Shown: piece by piece, positions 34,945-44,284 of the stretch
Layout: every line of letters starts with the position of its first letter
How positions within the stretch are numbered: position 1 is the first letter of the stretch
NCBI GenBank assembly: GCA_943787425.1
Contig: CALSMJ010000006.1
Location: forward strand, 58,374-122,373
Reading direction: 5' to 3'
Source: an uncultured Pseudomonadales bacterium
Lineage (GTDB): Bacteria > Pseudomonadota > Gammaproteobacteria > Pseudomonadales > Azotimanducaceae
Length of the DNA: 64,000 nucleotides
The notes under the pieces: generated by a model
Database searches by the model: none
Told to the model about the DNA's origin: nothing
The model's input: only the letters and a program-made list of their open reading frames with translations
Translations under genes and position numbers: made by a program

Positions 34945-36120
34945 ATGACAACCCAATCAAGACACGATGAGATGATGGGCCTCGCAGCTCGGGCTCTGCA
35001 ACACTTTGAGCATCAGACAACGGATCTCGCGCCTCAAATCATGTCGCAGCCAGTCGCCGCCTATATCGATCCGGCGCGCTATCAGGCGGAACGCGAAGGC
35101 ATTTTTAAACAACTGCCCTTAGCGCTTGCGCTGACGCTGGAACTCCCCAAACCCGGCGATTACAAAGCCATGACGGTGCTTGAAACGCCGATTATTATTG
35201 CGCGGAATCAAACCGGCGAGGTGAAGTGCTTTTTGAACGCCTGCCGTCATCGCGGGTCGCGGTTATGCGACGATGGTTGCGGCGCGGCCCGCGTGTTCTC
35301 CTGCCCATACCACGCGTGGACCTATGATGCAGAGGGTGCCCTGATTGGTCGGTATGGGGCTGAGACCTTTGGCGAGGTTGACCCAGCGGATTTTCATTTA
35401 ACGGAACTACCCTGCGCCGAACGTTGCGGGCTGATCTGGGTCACGCTGACGCCGTCTCAATCCATGGATATCGACGCCTGGCTGGGCGATTTTGCGGCGG
35501 AATTGGACACCTTGGCGCTCAGCGATTGGCATCTGCATGAGGTTCGGACGATTGATGGGCCGGGTTGGAAGATCACGCTCGACGGTTACTTGGAAGCCTA
35601 TCACCACAATCTAGTCCACGGTGCGACGGTAGGGCAGCATACGGTGGGGAACCTCTTGGTGCTCGACACCTATGGGCCCCATCAACGACTGACGTTCGGT
35701 CGGAAATCTTTAGGGGCATTGAGTGACCAAGCGCCAACGGATTGGACGCCTGCTGAGCACATTCGGCTCATCCATTCCTGCTTTCCGAACTTATCAATCT
35801 CCGGCATCCTGGGTGACCACTGTTTGGTGAGCCAGATTTTTCCAGGGCCCAGCATCGATAGCACCCAGACCATTCAGTTTATTCTTTCGGCGCGCGCACC
35901 AGAAACGCCAAGTGCCCAGCAAGCCACCGAGAATTTCAGCGCCATGGTCTTGCAAGCGGTACGCGACGAAGATTACCGAATCGGCTTTGGTATTCAGGAA
36001 GCGATCTTGACCGGCGCCAATGAGGCCTTTGTTTTTGGCCGGAACGAACCCGCGGTTCAAAACTACCACCGATCGGTTGCGCGCTTTATGGCAGACCTTG
36101 GCAAAGCAAAGGTTGAGTAG
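34945..36120 (+). CDS. Rieske aromatic ring-hydroxylating oxygenase, alpha subunit (first copy)
   Basis: 391 residues. The Rieske [2Fe-2S] ligands are CRHRG (near residue 100) and CPYHAWTYD. The catalytic mononuclear iron site appears as GYLEAYHHNLVHG, with the two histidines, and a later Asp. Length and order match oxygenase alpha subunits and Rieske-type monooxygenases. It needs a reductase, and none is encoded beside it; the CYP153 ferredoxin/reductase at 9-10 kb is the only visible one. Co-transcribed with the SnoaL-like and amidohydrolase genes. Substrate unknown. Confidence 0.92.
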   Translation: MTTQSRHDEMMGLAARALQHFEHQTTDLAPQIMSQPVAAYIDPARYQAEREGIFKQLPLALALTLELPKPGDYKAMTVLETPIIIARNQTGEVKCFLNACRHRGSRLCDDGCGAARVFSCPYHAWTYDAEGALIGRYGAETFGEVDPADFHLTELPCAERCGLIWVTLTPSQSMDIDAWLGDFAAELDTLALSDWHLHEVRTIDGPGWKITLDGYLEAYHHNLVHGATVGQHTVGNLLVLDTYGPHQRLTFGRKSLGALSDQAPTDWTPAEHIRLIHSCFPNLSISGILGDHCLVSQIFPGPSIDSTQTIQFILSARAPETPSAQQATENFSAMVLQAVRDEDYRIGFGIQEAILTGANEAFVFGRNEPAVQNYHRSVARFMADLGKAKVE

Positions 36121-36352
36121 TTGGGTTGTTCGATAGTTGGCAGAGTTCATTTTTTGGTCAGCGGCGCATCGATTTATCGCGCGAGCGGGCTTCGGCGTAA
36201 CGCGTCATTTGCGAGAACCCGCTCATAAAACTGCGCCCACTCAGCGCGCTTTAAAGTCCTATCGTCGAGGGGTGACTTGGCGGCTGCTGGTAAAAACACA
36301 GTAGAAGCTCGTGCGGAAGTCGCTGATTGCGTTTGAAATTGAGGAAGAGGCT

Positions 36353-36931
36353 ATGCAAAAGCGTCGTTGCCAGTGGTGCGGGGCGGATCCGCTCTACGTG
36401 CGATACCACGATGAAGAGTGGGGCGTGCCCACCTATGATGATGCGACCTTGTTTGAGTTTCTGATCTTAGAAGGCGCGCAGGCGGGGCTGGCATGGATCA
36501 CCGTTTTGAGAAAGCGAGAAGGCTACCGGGCTTTATTCGACCAATTCGATCCGAACAAAATCGCGTGCTTCAGCGATGCCAAGCTGGCCGCGCTAAGACT
36601 GGATGAGCGTATCGTTCGTAACCGATTAAAGATTAATAGCGCTCGTCAAAACGCCCGTGCGTTTCTCGCGGTGCAAGCTGAGTGGGGCAGTTTTAGCCAA
36701 TATCTCTGGCATTTTGTCGATGGCAAGCCGATTCTCAATAGCGTGCAGTCTATGAGTGACGTGCCAGCTAGAACGCCCTTGTCGGACCAAATCAGCAAGG
36801 ACTTAAAAGCCCGCGGTTTCAACTTTGTTGGCTCGACCATTGTTTATGCTTATCTGCAAGCGATGGGGCTCGTGAATGACCATTCGGTTAAATGTTTTCG
36901 GTATCAGCAATGTATCAGTCTCGATGCCTAA
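36353..36931 (+). CDS. tag: DNA-3-methyladenine glycosylase I
   Basis: Removes 3-methyladenine from alkylated DNA. About 192 residues. It has the zinc-binding opening RCQWCG, YHDEEWGVP, the conserved FLILEGAQAGLAW with the base-binding Glu, and FNFVGSTIVYAYLQAMGLVNDH near the end, where the second zinc ligands (H and C) lie. Start at ATG 36353 with AGAGG five bases upstream; the frame is open to 36311 but without a ribosome binding site. It is a repair gene among catabolic genes and probably unrelated to them. Confidence 0.95.
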   Translation: MQKRRCQWCGADPLYVRYHDEEWGVPTYDDATLFEFLILEGAQAGLAWITVLRKREGYRALFDQFDPNKIACFSDAKLAALRLDERIVRNRLKINSARQNARAFLAVQAEWGSFSQYLWHFVDGKPILNSVQSMSDVPARTPLSDQISKDLKARGFNFVGSTIVYAYLQAMGLVNDHSVKCFRYQQCISLDA

Positions 36932-37100
36932 AAGGCCTTTGTCTAGCCCTAAAATTTATAAAAAGCATATAAATTATGAATTTGCAGCGGGTTTCTAGAA
37001 CGAATATTTGTTTTAATAAAGTTTAAGACAGGGTCGTTGTCGAATACCTGACCCTGCGCTCGTACCGATAGGCGCGATCAAAGCTGAGGAAACTTGAATC

Positions 37101-38294
37101 ATGAAAATCAATTTATTAAACGTGGCATCCTACAATGGCGGCCATCCCATTGCGCAGTACGATCACCTGCTGGCGGAAGCGCCTGTTTATTGGCACGAAG
37201 AGCCGGGTGGTCCCGGATTTTGGGCGGTGACGCGATATCAGGATGTATACGATATCGGTCGTAACGCAGCGGTTTTTTCGTCGTCGCCCACCATCATGAT
37301 TCAAGACCCGATAACCAACGCGAGCGGCGCGAGTGCGAGCAGCAAGATGATGCTCATGATGGATCCGCCAGAACACACGGGATATCGCAAGTTGATCAGT
37401 CGCGCCTTCACCCAAGGTCCAGCGCGAGACTATGAGCCCAGAATCAAAGCTTTGGCAACAAGCATTATCGATGCGATTGCACACAAGGGGGAATGCGAGT
37501 TTATGTCGGAGGTGGCCGGCGAGATGCCCAGTTTTGTGATTGCGGACCTCATGGGCTTGCCCTTAACCGACGGCCGGGAACTCTATCGTTTAACCGAGAT
37601 AATTCATACAGATCCAGCCAGTCTGCCTGCCGGTGCCGGTTCGGAGGCGGTCCAATCGATGTTTAATTATGCGATGACCGTAATCAAAACAAAGCGAGCC
37701 CAGCCTGGCGAGGATCTCGCGAGTCAGCTACTGCATGCGGAGTTGGAGGGTCGACGCCTTACGGACGAGGAGTTCTTGTTGTTCTTTATGCTCTTGGTGG
37801 ATGCCGGTGGGGACACCACCCGCAATTTAGTGGGCACCGGAACCTATGAGTTGATTCACTTAGATGGCGCCTGGGAGCAACTCGCTGAGGATCCTGCTGG
37901 GCGGCTACCCTTAGCCCGAGAGGAGCTCTTGCGACTGACCTCTCCGGTCATTTATATGCGCAGAACGCTGACGCAAGATACCGTGTTAAACGGGCAAGCG
38001 ATGCGACAAGGCGACAAGGTGGTGATGTATTATGGCGCGGCCAATCGTGATCCAAGAATGTTTACTGAGCCCCACCGGTTAGATTTAACACGCCAACAAG
38101 CACGGCATCTCGCATTTGGTGGTGGCCATCATGTTTGCTTAGGCCAATGGTATGCGCGTCTCGAGATCGATGCGATTTTTACAGAAATGCTCACGCGCAT
38201 GAAGAACCTTCGCATCTTAGAGCCGCCCCAGTGGCTGAACTCCACATTTATATCCGGGATGACGCAAATGCCGATCGGCTTTGAGCTGCGCTGA
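37101..38294 (+). CDS. Cytochrome P450 (second, non-CYP153)
   Basis: A 397-residue soluble bacterial P450. MDPPEHTGYRKLISRAFT is the C-helix region. The I-helix oxygen-binding motif is LVDAGGDTTRNLV. The heme loop is LAFGGGHHVCLGQWYARLE with the Cys ligand. It resembles the actinobacterial and proteobacterial P450s that act on terpenoid, steroid or fatty substrates, but I cannot name the family. No ferredoxin or reductase is adjacent; it may borrow those of the CYP153 operon. AGGA lies upstream of the ATG. Confidence 0.93.
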   Translation: MKINLLNVASYNGGHPIAQYDHLLAEAPVYWHEEPGGPGFWAVTRYQDVYDIGRNAAVFSSSPTIMIQDPITNASGASASSKMMLMMDPPEHTGYRKLISRAFTQGPARDYEPRIKALATSIIDAIAHKGECEFMSEVAGEMPSFVIADLMGLPLTDGRELYRLTEIIHTDPASLPAGAGSEAVQSMFNYAMTVIKTKRAQPGEDLASQLLHAELEGRRLTDEEFLLFFMLLVDAGGDTTRNLVGTGTYELIHLDGAWEQLAEDPAGRLPLAREELLRLTSPVIYMRRTLTQDTVLNGQAMRQGDKVVMYYGAANRDPRMFTEPHRLDLTRQQARHLAFGGGHHVCLGQWYARLEIDAIFTEMLTRMKNLRILEPPQWLNSTFISGMTQMPIGFELR

Positions 38295-38609
38295 GTGGTT
38301 CGGAATGAAGCTTGGGGTTTCTTTATGGATTGGGTGGTTGTCTCGTTACAAAGTTTGATAGCATGGCGAGTGGTGGCGTCAGCGCGGTGGTCTGCGTCCT
38401 GCTCTTCAAAAGCAGTGAGGTCTCGTTAAGAGCGCCTTTCGTTCGACTCGGAGCGCCACTGCCACACGCTGTGTCTCGCCTTTCTTGCACTGCTGTTGCA
38501 CCTTTGCGCCGCTCTTGCACCGCGCTGCAGCATTGGGCCGCGTCAAGCCCGTTTAAGATCGCAAGCCGCTAGCGCGACTAAAGCGGTCCAGATGAATGAC
38601 TGGGCCAGC
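38295..38609. other. Gap between convergent P450 and SDR genes
   Basis: 315 bases without a supportable gene. From about 38420 to 38540 the sequence is repetitive and CT/GC-rich, with recurring TTGCAC, CGCCTTTC/CGCCGCTC and TGCTGTTGCACC elements, another example of the degenerate arrays seen elsewhere. No clear terminator. Confidence 0.45.
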
Positions 38610-39536
38610 TTAGGCGTTCTGATCAGGTTCCGGAAGCGGGTAGTGTATGCCCGGAATACCGCCTTCCAAAGCTTGGTACCAGTCAGGTCTCGGCTGAACC
38701 GGCACATAGGCGGTGGGCACCATTGGCCGGTCTGTATTCCACTCGTGATGAATGGGCGGCATCTGAAAGGTGCCACGACTGGCATTGGTGCCCCCATCGA
38801 CCAGTAAATCGACACCGGTAATGTAGCTGGCAAGATCTGAGGCTAGGAACATCACAGCGTTGGTCACCTCTTGCACTTCACCCAGACGCCGCATCGGCGT
38901 CCGACTTGAGATCCATTTGTCCATACCCATGGCTTCGAGCATTGGGCGGGTCATCTCGGTCACGACAAACCCGGGTGACACGGCATTGACGCGAACGCCT
39001 CGGTCCGCCCACTCAGTGCCCATCTGATAGGTCATGTTGACCAAGCCGCCTTTGGCCGCGGCATAGCCGACAACGTTATTTTCGTTGCCGCCGCTCGCCA
39101 TAATGGAGCAGATGTTGACAATTGAACCACTGCCGCGCTCCAGCATGTGACGTCCGCATTCTCGGGCATACATAAATGCGCCCGTTAAATCGACCGAGAT
39201 GATCCGGTTAAAGGTTTCGGTATCAAATTGTTCGGCCGAAACACCCCGGGGGTCGGCAATGCCGGCATTGTTAATCAAAACATCGATTTTGCCCAATTGT
39301 TGAATCCCGGCTTGGATTACCGCGTTCACATCAGCTTCATTTGATACATCTCCGGCCACGACGCAGACGCTTGCGCCTTTCGCTTCACAGGCTTTGCCGA
39401 CTTGTGTCAGCGCCGCTTCACTGCGCGCCGTCAGGATTAAATTGGCACCAGCCTCGGCAAAGCCGTAAGCGAACTGCTCGCCAAACCCATAACTTGCCCC
39501 TGTAATAAGGACGACCTTGTTGCTGAAATCAAACAC
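38610..39536 (-). CDS. Short-chain dehydrogenase/reductase with C-terminal extension
   Basis: 308 residues starting with GTG (AGGAG seven bases upstream). The SDR core has TGASYGFGEQFA, NNAG, Ser in NICSIMASGG, YAAAKGG and VDGGTNASR. Beyond the usual end at about residue 255, a 50-residue Pro-rich tail follows (MPPIHHEWNTDRPMVPTAYV...), uncommon in SDRs and possibly a substrate lid or subunit contact. Upstream lies a divergent phosphotransferase gene. Substrate unknown. Confidence 0.9.
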   Translation of the reverse strand: MFDFSNKVVLITGASYGFGEQFAYGFAEAGANLILTARSEAALTQVGKACEAKGASVCVVAGDVSNEADVNAVIQAGIQQLGKIDVLINNAGIADPRGVSAEQFDTETFNRIISVDLTGAFMYARECGRHMLERGSGSIVNICSIMASGGNENNVVGYAAAKGGLVNMTYQMGTEWADRGVRVNAVSPGFVVTEMTRPMLEAMGMDKWISSRTPMRRLGEVQEVTNAVMFLASDLASYITGVDLLVDGGTNASRGTFQMPPIHHEWNTDRPMVPTAYVPVQPRPDWYQALEGGIPGIHYPLPEPDQNA

Positions 39537-39857
39537 GTTGCACTCCTGTTGGTTGTAGCCGTATTGCTCGCACTTGGAAGAGTTTAAAGTGAAACGAGCT
39601 GCAAATGAATGACAGGCGACGACAAATCGCTGAGAGGATTAAAGGCTCGATTAAAACGGTTTCGAAGTTGAAATCGATGGTCGGATGCGTGCGGGTTATG
39701 CTGGTTGGGTCAAGCAGCTTTGCGGCAGAACCTTGGTGTGGTAGTTGAAGGGGTCATAATTGGTGAGCGCTAAAAGTGTCGCCGGGTCTCGACAGGGCAA
39801 GCCGTTATGCGACATGCTAGACGCCTTTAGCGATCGGCGTGACGAGGAGACCTGAGC
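39537..39857. other. Divergent intergenic region before the phosphotransferase gene
   Basis: 321 bases between the SDR start and the phosphotransferase start. No convincing gene. GAGGAG about 12 bases before ATG 39858 can act as the ribosome binding site. Promoters for both directions are expected here; I cannot place them with confidence. Confidence 0.4.
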
Positions 39858-40942
39858 ATGATTCCCAAGACCATTGACGAGGTGACGGTAGATTGGTTGA
39901 GCGCTGTGCTGAACGACACTATTGAGCGCTTTGAGATCACGCAAATCGGCCAGGGTGTCGGTCTGATGGGTGATATTTTCAGAGTGACCTTACAAAAATC
40001 GAATACGGATTCTGCCGCGCCGGATAGCGTTGTGGTCAAGCTGCCGTCTTCATTTGAAGAGAATCGAGCGCAAGGCGTGGCGCTTGGGATGTTCGAAGCA
40101 GAAGTTCGGTTTTATAAGAGTCTGGCAACGCAAGTGCCGGTCGGCCTGCCGAAGATCTATTTGGCTGACATTATTGAAGGCACAGCAGATTTTGTCATTG
40201 TCATGGAGGACCTCAGTGGCCTGACGCTGGTGTCGCAATCCGACGGCATGACGCTCGATCAAACCTTTGCGGCAGTGCGCGTACTCGCCACGATCCACGC
40301 GGTGTGGTGGGATCAAGCCAAAGCCGCAGAATACGAATGGATACTCGCCATGACGGGCCGAGAATTGAGTATGTTGACCAACTGCTGGTCCAAATTTTAC
40401 CCGTCTTTTTAGAAGGGTTTGGTCATTGCCTGCCTGAAGGCGGTGCGGCGTTATACACCCTGTTCGCTGGCAACTACCTCAAATTTAATACAACCCTTGC
40501 GGCAAGAAGCCCTTGGACCATTGCGCATCAAGATTATCGGGTCGAAAACCTGATGTTCGGTCCAGAGGGCTCGGGCGAGGTGATGGTGATCGACTGGCAA
40601 GGCATCGGTCGCGGGCCGGGTGTTTATGATTTGGCCTATCTGCTCGGTGGCTCGATGGACGTCCAGTTGCGACGGGATAATGAGCGCGATTTGGTGAAGG
40701 CCTATCATGATGAGCTCCTCAAGCGCGGCATTACCGGCTACAGTTTTGAGCAGGCGTTTGAGGACTACGGCTTTGCCCATTTGATGGGCGGGCTTGCAAC
40801 GGCCATGGTGACGGGCGGCACCATGGATTTGAGCAATGATCGTGGCAAACAATTGGTTGAAACCATGGCCAGTCGCCATGTCACGGCCGCACTCGATCAC
40901 AATGGCCTTGCACGAGCAAAAGCAGTGCTACAACAAGATTGA
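39858..40942 (+). pseudogene. APH/ecdysteroid-kinase-like phosphotransferase, frameshifted
   Basis: An aminoglycoside-phosphotransferase-fold kinase of the type often found beside P450 and SDR genes in catabolic clusters. The first frame carries the N-lobe: VVVKLPSSFE with the ATP-binding Lys, and FVIVMEDLSG at the hinge. It stops at 40410-40412 just after CWSKFYPSF. The second frame continues FLEGFGHCLPEGG..., then the catalytic IAHQDYRVENLMFG and the metal-binding VIDWQGIG. One extra T in the T-run at about 40405-40409 would join them into about 361 residues. Real loss or sequence error cannot be told here. Confidence 0.82.
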
Positions 40943-41172
40943 GCGCACTGGCTCAAAAGCCTTCTAGTGTGCCGCGAGGACAATCGCATTATGGTGATAA
41001 GACAATCTGAAACGATGGATGGTTTGACCTGCCCCTGCAGCGCGCAAGATCAGCCCGGGCAGGGTGCTGACGATCAATCTTTTTTCAATCGTTACAAACG
41101 GGCCTTTCATGACCTGCAAAAAAGCGTGGGCGGCAAAGCGCGGATTGGATATCTAAGCGGCGCAGGCCTCTC

Positions 41173-41690
41173 ATGCTTGGGCTGACATTGGTTTGTTCCT
41201 TGGTGGGTGGGTCTGCCTTAGTGCGCGCCGACGGTGCGCTCTCACCGGGTATGTTAGCACCGGAATTTGAGTTGGCGAATTTAATGGACGACACACAAAG
41301 ACGCGCCCTGAAGGATTATTCTGGGCAGGTCGTGTACTTGGATTTTTGGGCTTCCTGGTGCGGACCGTGCCTCGTTGCGATGCCCAAAATCGAGGCGCTG
41401 CGGCAGTCGATTGATTCGGATGAGTTTGTTGTGCTTGCCATTAACGTTGATCGCGATCTGAAAAAGGCCCGAAAGTTTTTAACCAAGATTGGCGTCGCGC
41501 TATGACAGCTCTGGTTGATGAGCAGGGGCGGGTGTCGGCATCCTATGGCTTAAACGCCATGCCAAGCTCGTTCGTGATTAACCGGGCAGGCGTTGTCACC
41601 AAAGTTCACGAAGGGTTTCGAGAGGGTGATGAGGATGAATTGCGAGCCCATATTAAAGCGGTGATCGAACAGTGGTGCATAAGGTTTTAA
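41173..41690 (+). pseudogene. TlpA-like periplasmic thioredoxin, frameshifted
   Basis: A secreted thioredoxin-fold protein. The signal peptide is at residues 1-19 (ending SALVRA). PGMLAPEFELANLMDD opens the AhpC/TSA-like domain, and the redox motif is WASWCGPCLVAMP. The first frame stops at 41504 after KFLTKIGVAL. The rest of the fold (LVDEQGRVSASYGLNAMPSSFVINRAG) is in the -1 frame to 41690. A single missing base near 41495-41503 explains the split. It opens a set with DUF4266, DUF3570 and ApbE genes, a grouping I recall from other proteobacteria. Confidence 0.82.
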
Positions 41691-41890
41691 GAATTGTCAC
41701 TGGGCTTTTTGTCATCTTGCTCGCGAGTTGCCAAACGGTCGAGCCTTGGGAGCGCGACCGACTGGCCCAGCGAGAAATGCAGTTGACCCCGAATGTTCTT
41801 GACGCGCGGCTTTCTGATCAGATCTTTTTCAGTAAAGAAGCGGCCAGTGGCGGTGGGGCGACTGCCGGTGGCGGTTGTGGGTGTAATTGA
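41672..41890 (+). CDS. DUF4266 small lipoprotein
   Basis: 72 residues from a GTG. The lipoprotein signal VILLASC gives a lipid-anchored Cys near residue 20. The PWERDRLA motif follows and the tail ends in GGGCGCN, which is the DUF4266 signature. These small proteins occur with DUF3570 and ApbE genes, and the CGC end may bind a metal or be modified. The gene overlaps the TlpA-like gene by 19 bases, and its stop overlaps the DUF3570 start. Intact, unlike its neighbours. Confidence 0.85.
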   Translation: MVHKVLRIVTGLFVILLASCQTVEPWERDRLAQREMQLTPNVLDARLSDQIFFSKEAASGGGATAGGGCGCN

Positions 41891-43043
41891 TGACCTCTAA
41901 AGCCCAAATCGGCCCCTTGGCCATATTATCCGCCGCGGCCCTGTCTCTGCCCGCATTCTCGGCCAGCCAGCCCACCGAGCGAGTGGTGTCGGTGAATACC
42001 TCCGTCTATCAAGAGGGCGATGCCAAGGCCGCAGAGGTTGTGTTTGGCGATCTGCAGCGGTTTCGGGTCAAAACCAATCAATTTAATTTGAGCGCGCCAA
42101 TCGGGCGCGATTGGTCGATGTCTTTGGGCTACGACAATGAAGCCATGAGTGGCGCCTCGCCCTGGGGCACGGTGGCCGCCGAGCGATGGTAGCGGTGATT
42201 TAATCATGTCCGGCGCCAGCATCGATGATTCGCGCAACGGGGTCGATGTAAATCTGACGCGACATTGGCGGGGTCAGTCCCTTGGAATCTCAGCCGGCTA
42301 CTCTGGCGAGCACGATTACCATTCCCGCTCGGTGGGGCTGAATTACGAGCGGGATTTCTTTAAGCAAAATACGACCCTTGCTTTGTCGGTGAGTTATGCC
42401 AGCGATGAATTAACACCCACAGACGCGCAATTATTTCAGCGTTTGGACAAAGGTTCAAAGCACACCCGATCATTTTACACCTCGGTGAACCAGCTCCTGA
42501 GCCCGGTTTCAATGCTCAACCTGGGGTTTGGTATCACGAAGCGGACCGGCGAGTTATCGGATCCCTTATAAGCTGCGAGATATTCGGCCGAGTAAACGGG
42601 TCGAGCGCACCCTAACCGCGAGTTACCGGCGTTATTTCGATTGGCAGACCAGCAGCCTTGCTGTGAATTATCGGTACTTCTGGGACTCCTACTCGGTCGG
42701 GGCGCACACCCTCGCGATGAGCTGGATGCTGGGCGAGGAGACGGCCCTGCAGTGGGGGCCGATGCTGCGCTACTACAGCCAGAGCGAAGCGGCGTTTTAT
42801 ACCCCCTTCGACCGCTATGATCAGCCCGAGACGGCGGCCCAATCCAGTGACTTCAGACTGTCAACGTTTGGTGCGGTCAGTTATGGCCTGAAGGCGCGGT
42901 ATCGCATCAACGCAGTACAAATTACGATGCAGTACGAGCGCTACGACAGCGGCTCAGGGTACGCGTTAACCAGCGTCAAAACAGCGCATCCTGGCTTGGT
43001 CGATTTTGACGTGGTGTCTCTCGGTGCGGAGTACCGATTCTGA
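41890..43043 (+). pseudogene. DUF3570 outer-membrane-like protein, two frameshifts
   Basis: DUF3570 proteins are about 380-400 residues, secreted and beta-rich, probably an outer-membrane barrel. The first frame has the signal peptide and FRVKTNQFNLSAPIGRDWS...SGASPWG. The middle frame gives SGDLIMSGASIDDSRNGVD...GELSDP. The last gives PYKLRDIRPSKR...VNYRYFWDSYSVGAHTL...LRYYSQSEAAFY to the end YRF. The shifts lie near 42170-42180 and at 42552-42556, where removing one C from CCC rejoins SDPYKLRD. All family landmarks are present in order, so the breaks are recent or are sequence errors. Confidence 0.85.
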
Positions 43044-43072
43044 CGAGTCTGCAGGTCTTTCGATTTAGGGCT

Positions 43073-44284
43073 ATGGGCAGCCCCTGTGAGCTGAAACTAT
43101 CGGGCGACCCCGCGCTCTGTCAGCAGGTCGCTGCGGATTGCCAGCGCGAGGCGGTGCGCTTTGAGACGCAATACTCGCGATTCACAACGGACAGTGTTAC
43201 GGCGCGCATCAATGCGGCCGCCGGCGGTACAGCCGTGCCGGTGGATGCCGAATGTCGCGCCATTTTGGACTATGCTGGCGTTTGTTGGTCGCAGAGTGAT
43301 GGGCTATTTGATATTACTTCGGGAGTGCTGCGCAGAGTTTGGACGAAAGGCCGAACACAATTGCCAACGCCTAATGAGCTGCGCCCCGTCTTAGCCCTGA
43401 TTGATTGGCAAAAGGTTGAACTCAGCGAGGCGGGTGTGCGGCTTGGTATGCTGGGCATGGAGATCGACTTGGGCGGCGTCGTCAAAGAGTATGCGGCGGA
43501 TGCTTTGGCGCAGCGCATCCGCTCGGCAGGCATTGAGTCTGCCGTCGTGAATTTAGGCGGCGACATTTTTTGCGTCGGCTCGAACCCGGAAGGACTGCCT
43601 TGGCGGATTGGTATTAAAAACCCCGACGGGCCTGGCGCCATTGCGCAGGTCGGCATTACGAATGCCGGTTTGGCGACCAGTGGCGGGTACGAACGTTTTA
43701 TCGAAATACAAGGCAAGCGCTTTAGTCACTTGCTGAATCCCGCGACGGGAATGCCCGTTGAGAGTCTTGCAAGCGTCAGTGTGATTGCGAATCAAAGTAT
43801 TGTTGCAGGCTCGATTGCAACCATTGCGTTATTGAAGGGGCAAGCGGATGGGCTGGACTGGCTTAGGGCGCTGGAGTGCCCCTTCTTGGCAATTGATGCA
43901 AGCGGACAGTCTTTTACGCGTCAAGGTCAGGTGGGTGATGAAATGCCTGCAAGTGGCCTAGATCAAAAATTTACACGTTTAAAACACAAATGTATCAATT
44001 TAGGACGCACCTCAATGAGTCGACGCCTGCTGCCGCTACTACTTTTCGTCACCACCTCAGCGCGGCAGGCTATGACGCGGCACTCTTCACTCTTTACAAA
44101 AATCGCGTGGCGCCGATCATTCAAGGCACGTGTATTGGGTGTCATGCCAGCGGTGGCACGGCCAGTTCAACCAGGCTTGTTTATGCTTCTGGCTCGTCAA
44201 CCTCGATTCAGGAGACAAACTTCGGCCTGGTGCGGTCTTACATTGAAGGTAATATCAAAAGTGGTTCGCAGTACGCGTTTTTGA
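43073..44284 (+). CDS. apbE: FAD:protein FMN transferase (ApbE)
   Basis: Attaches FMN covalently to threonine of exported flavoproteins. MGSPCELKL opens the fold. SDGLFDITSG, DLGGVVKEYAAD, VNLGGDIFCVG, and FSHLLNPATGMPVES followed by SVIANQSIVAGSIATI are the expected motifs. The ApbE part ends near residue 295 (about 43960). The frame then runs on for about 110 unlike residues, through the signal peptide of the next gene, so its stop was probably lost by an indel. LQVFRFRA just upstream of the ATG is in frame and family-like, so the true start may be an earlier non-ATG codon. Confidence 0.88.
   Translation: MGSPCELKLSGDPALCQQVAADCQREAVRFETQYSRFTTDSVTARINAAAGGTAVPVDAECRAILDYAGVCWSQSDGLFDITSGVLRRVWTKGRTQLPTPNELRPVLALIDWQKVELSEAGVRLGMLGMEIDLGGVVKEYAADALAQRIRSAGIESAVVNLGGDIFCVGSNPEGLPWRIGIKNPDGPGAIAQVGITNAGLATSGGYERFIEIQGKRFSHLLNPATGMPVESLASVSVIANQSIVAGSIATIALLKGQADGLDWLRALECPFLAIDASGQSFTRQGQVGDEMPASGLDQKFTRLKHKCINLGRTSMSRRLLPLLLFVTTSARQAMTRHSSLFTKIAWRRSFKARVLGVMPAVARPVQPGLFMLLARQPRFRRQTSAWCGLTLKVISKVVRSTRF

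Noticed and set aside
40967..41185. 72-codon open frame just before the TlpA-like gene (cysteine-containing)
   Set aside because: The start is poorly placed, the frame overlaps the TlpA-like signal peptide, and the product is not recognised. Too weak to call a gene.
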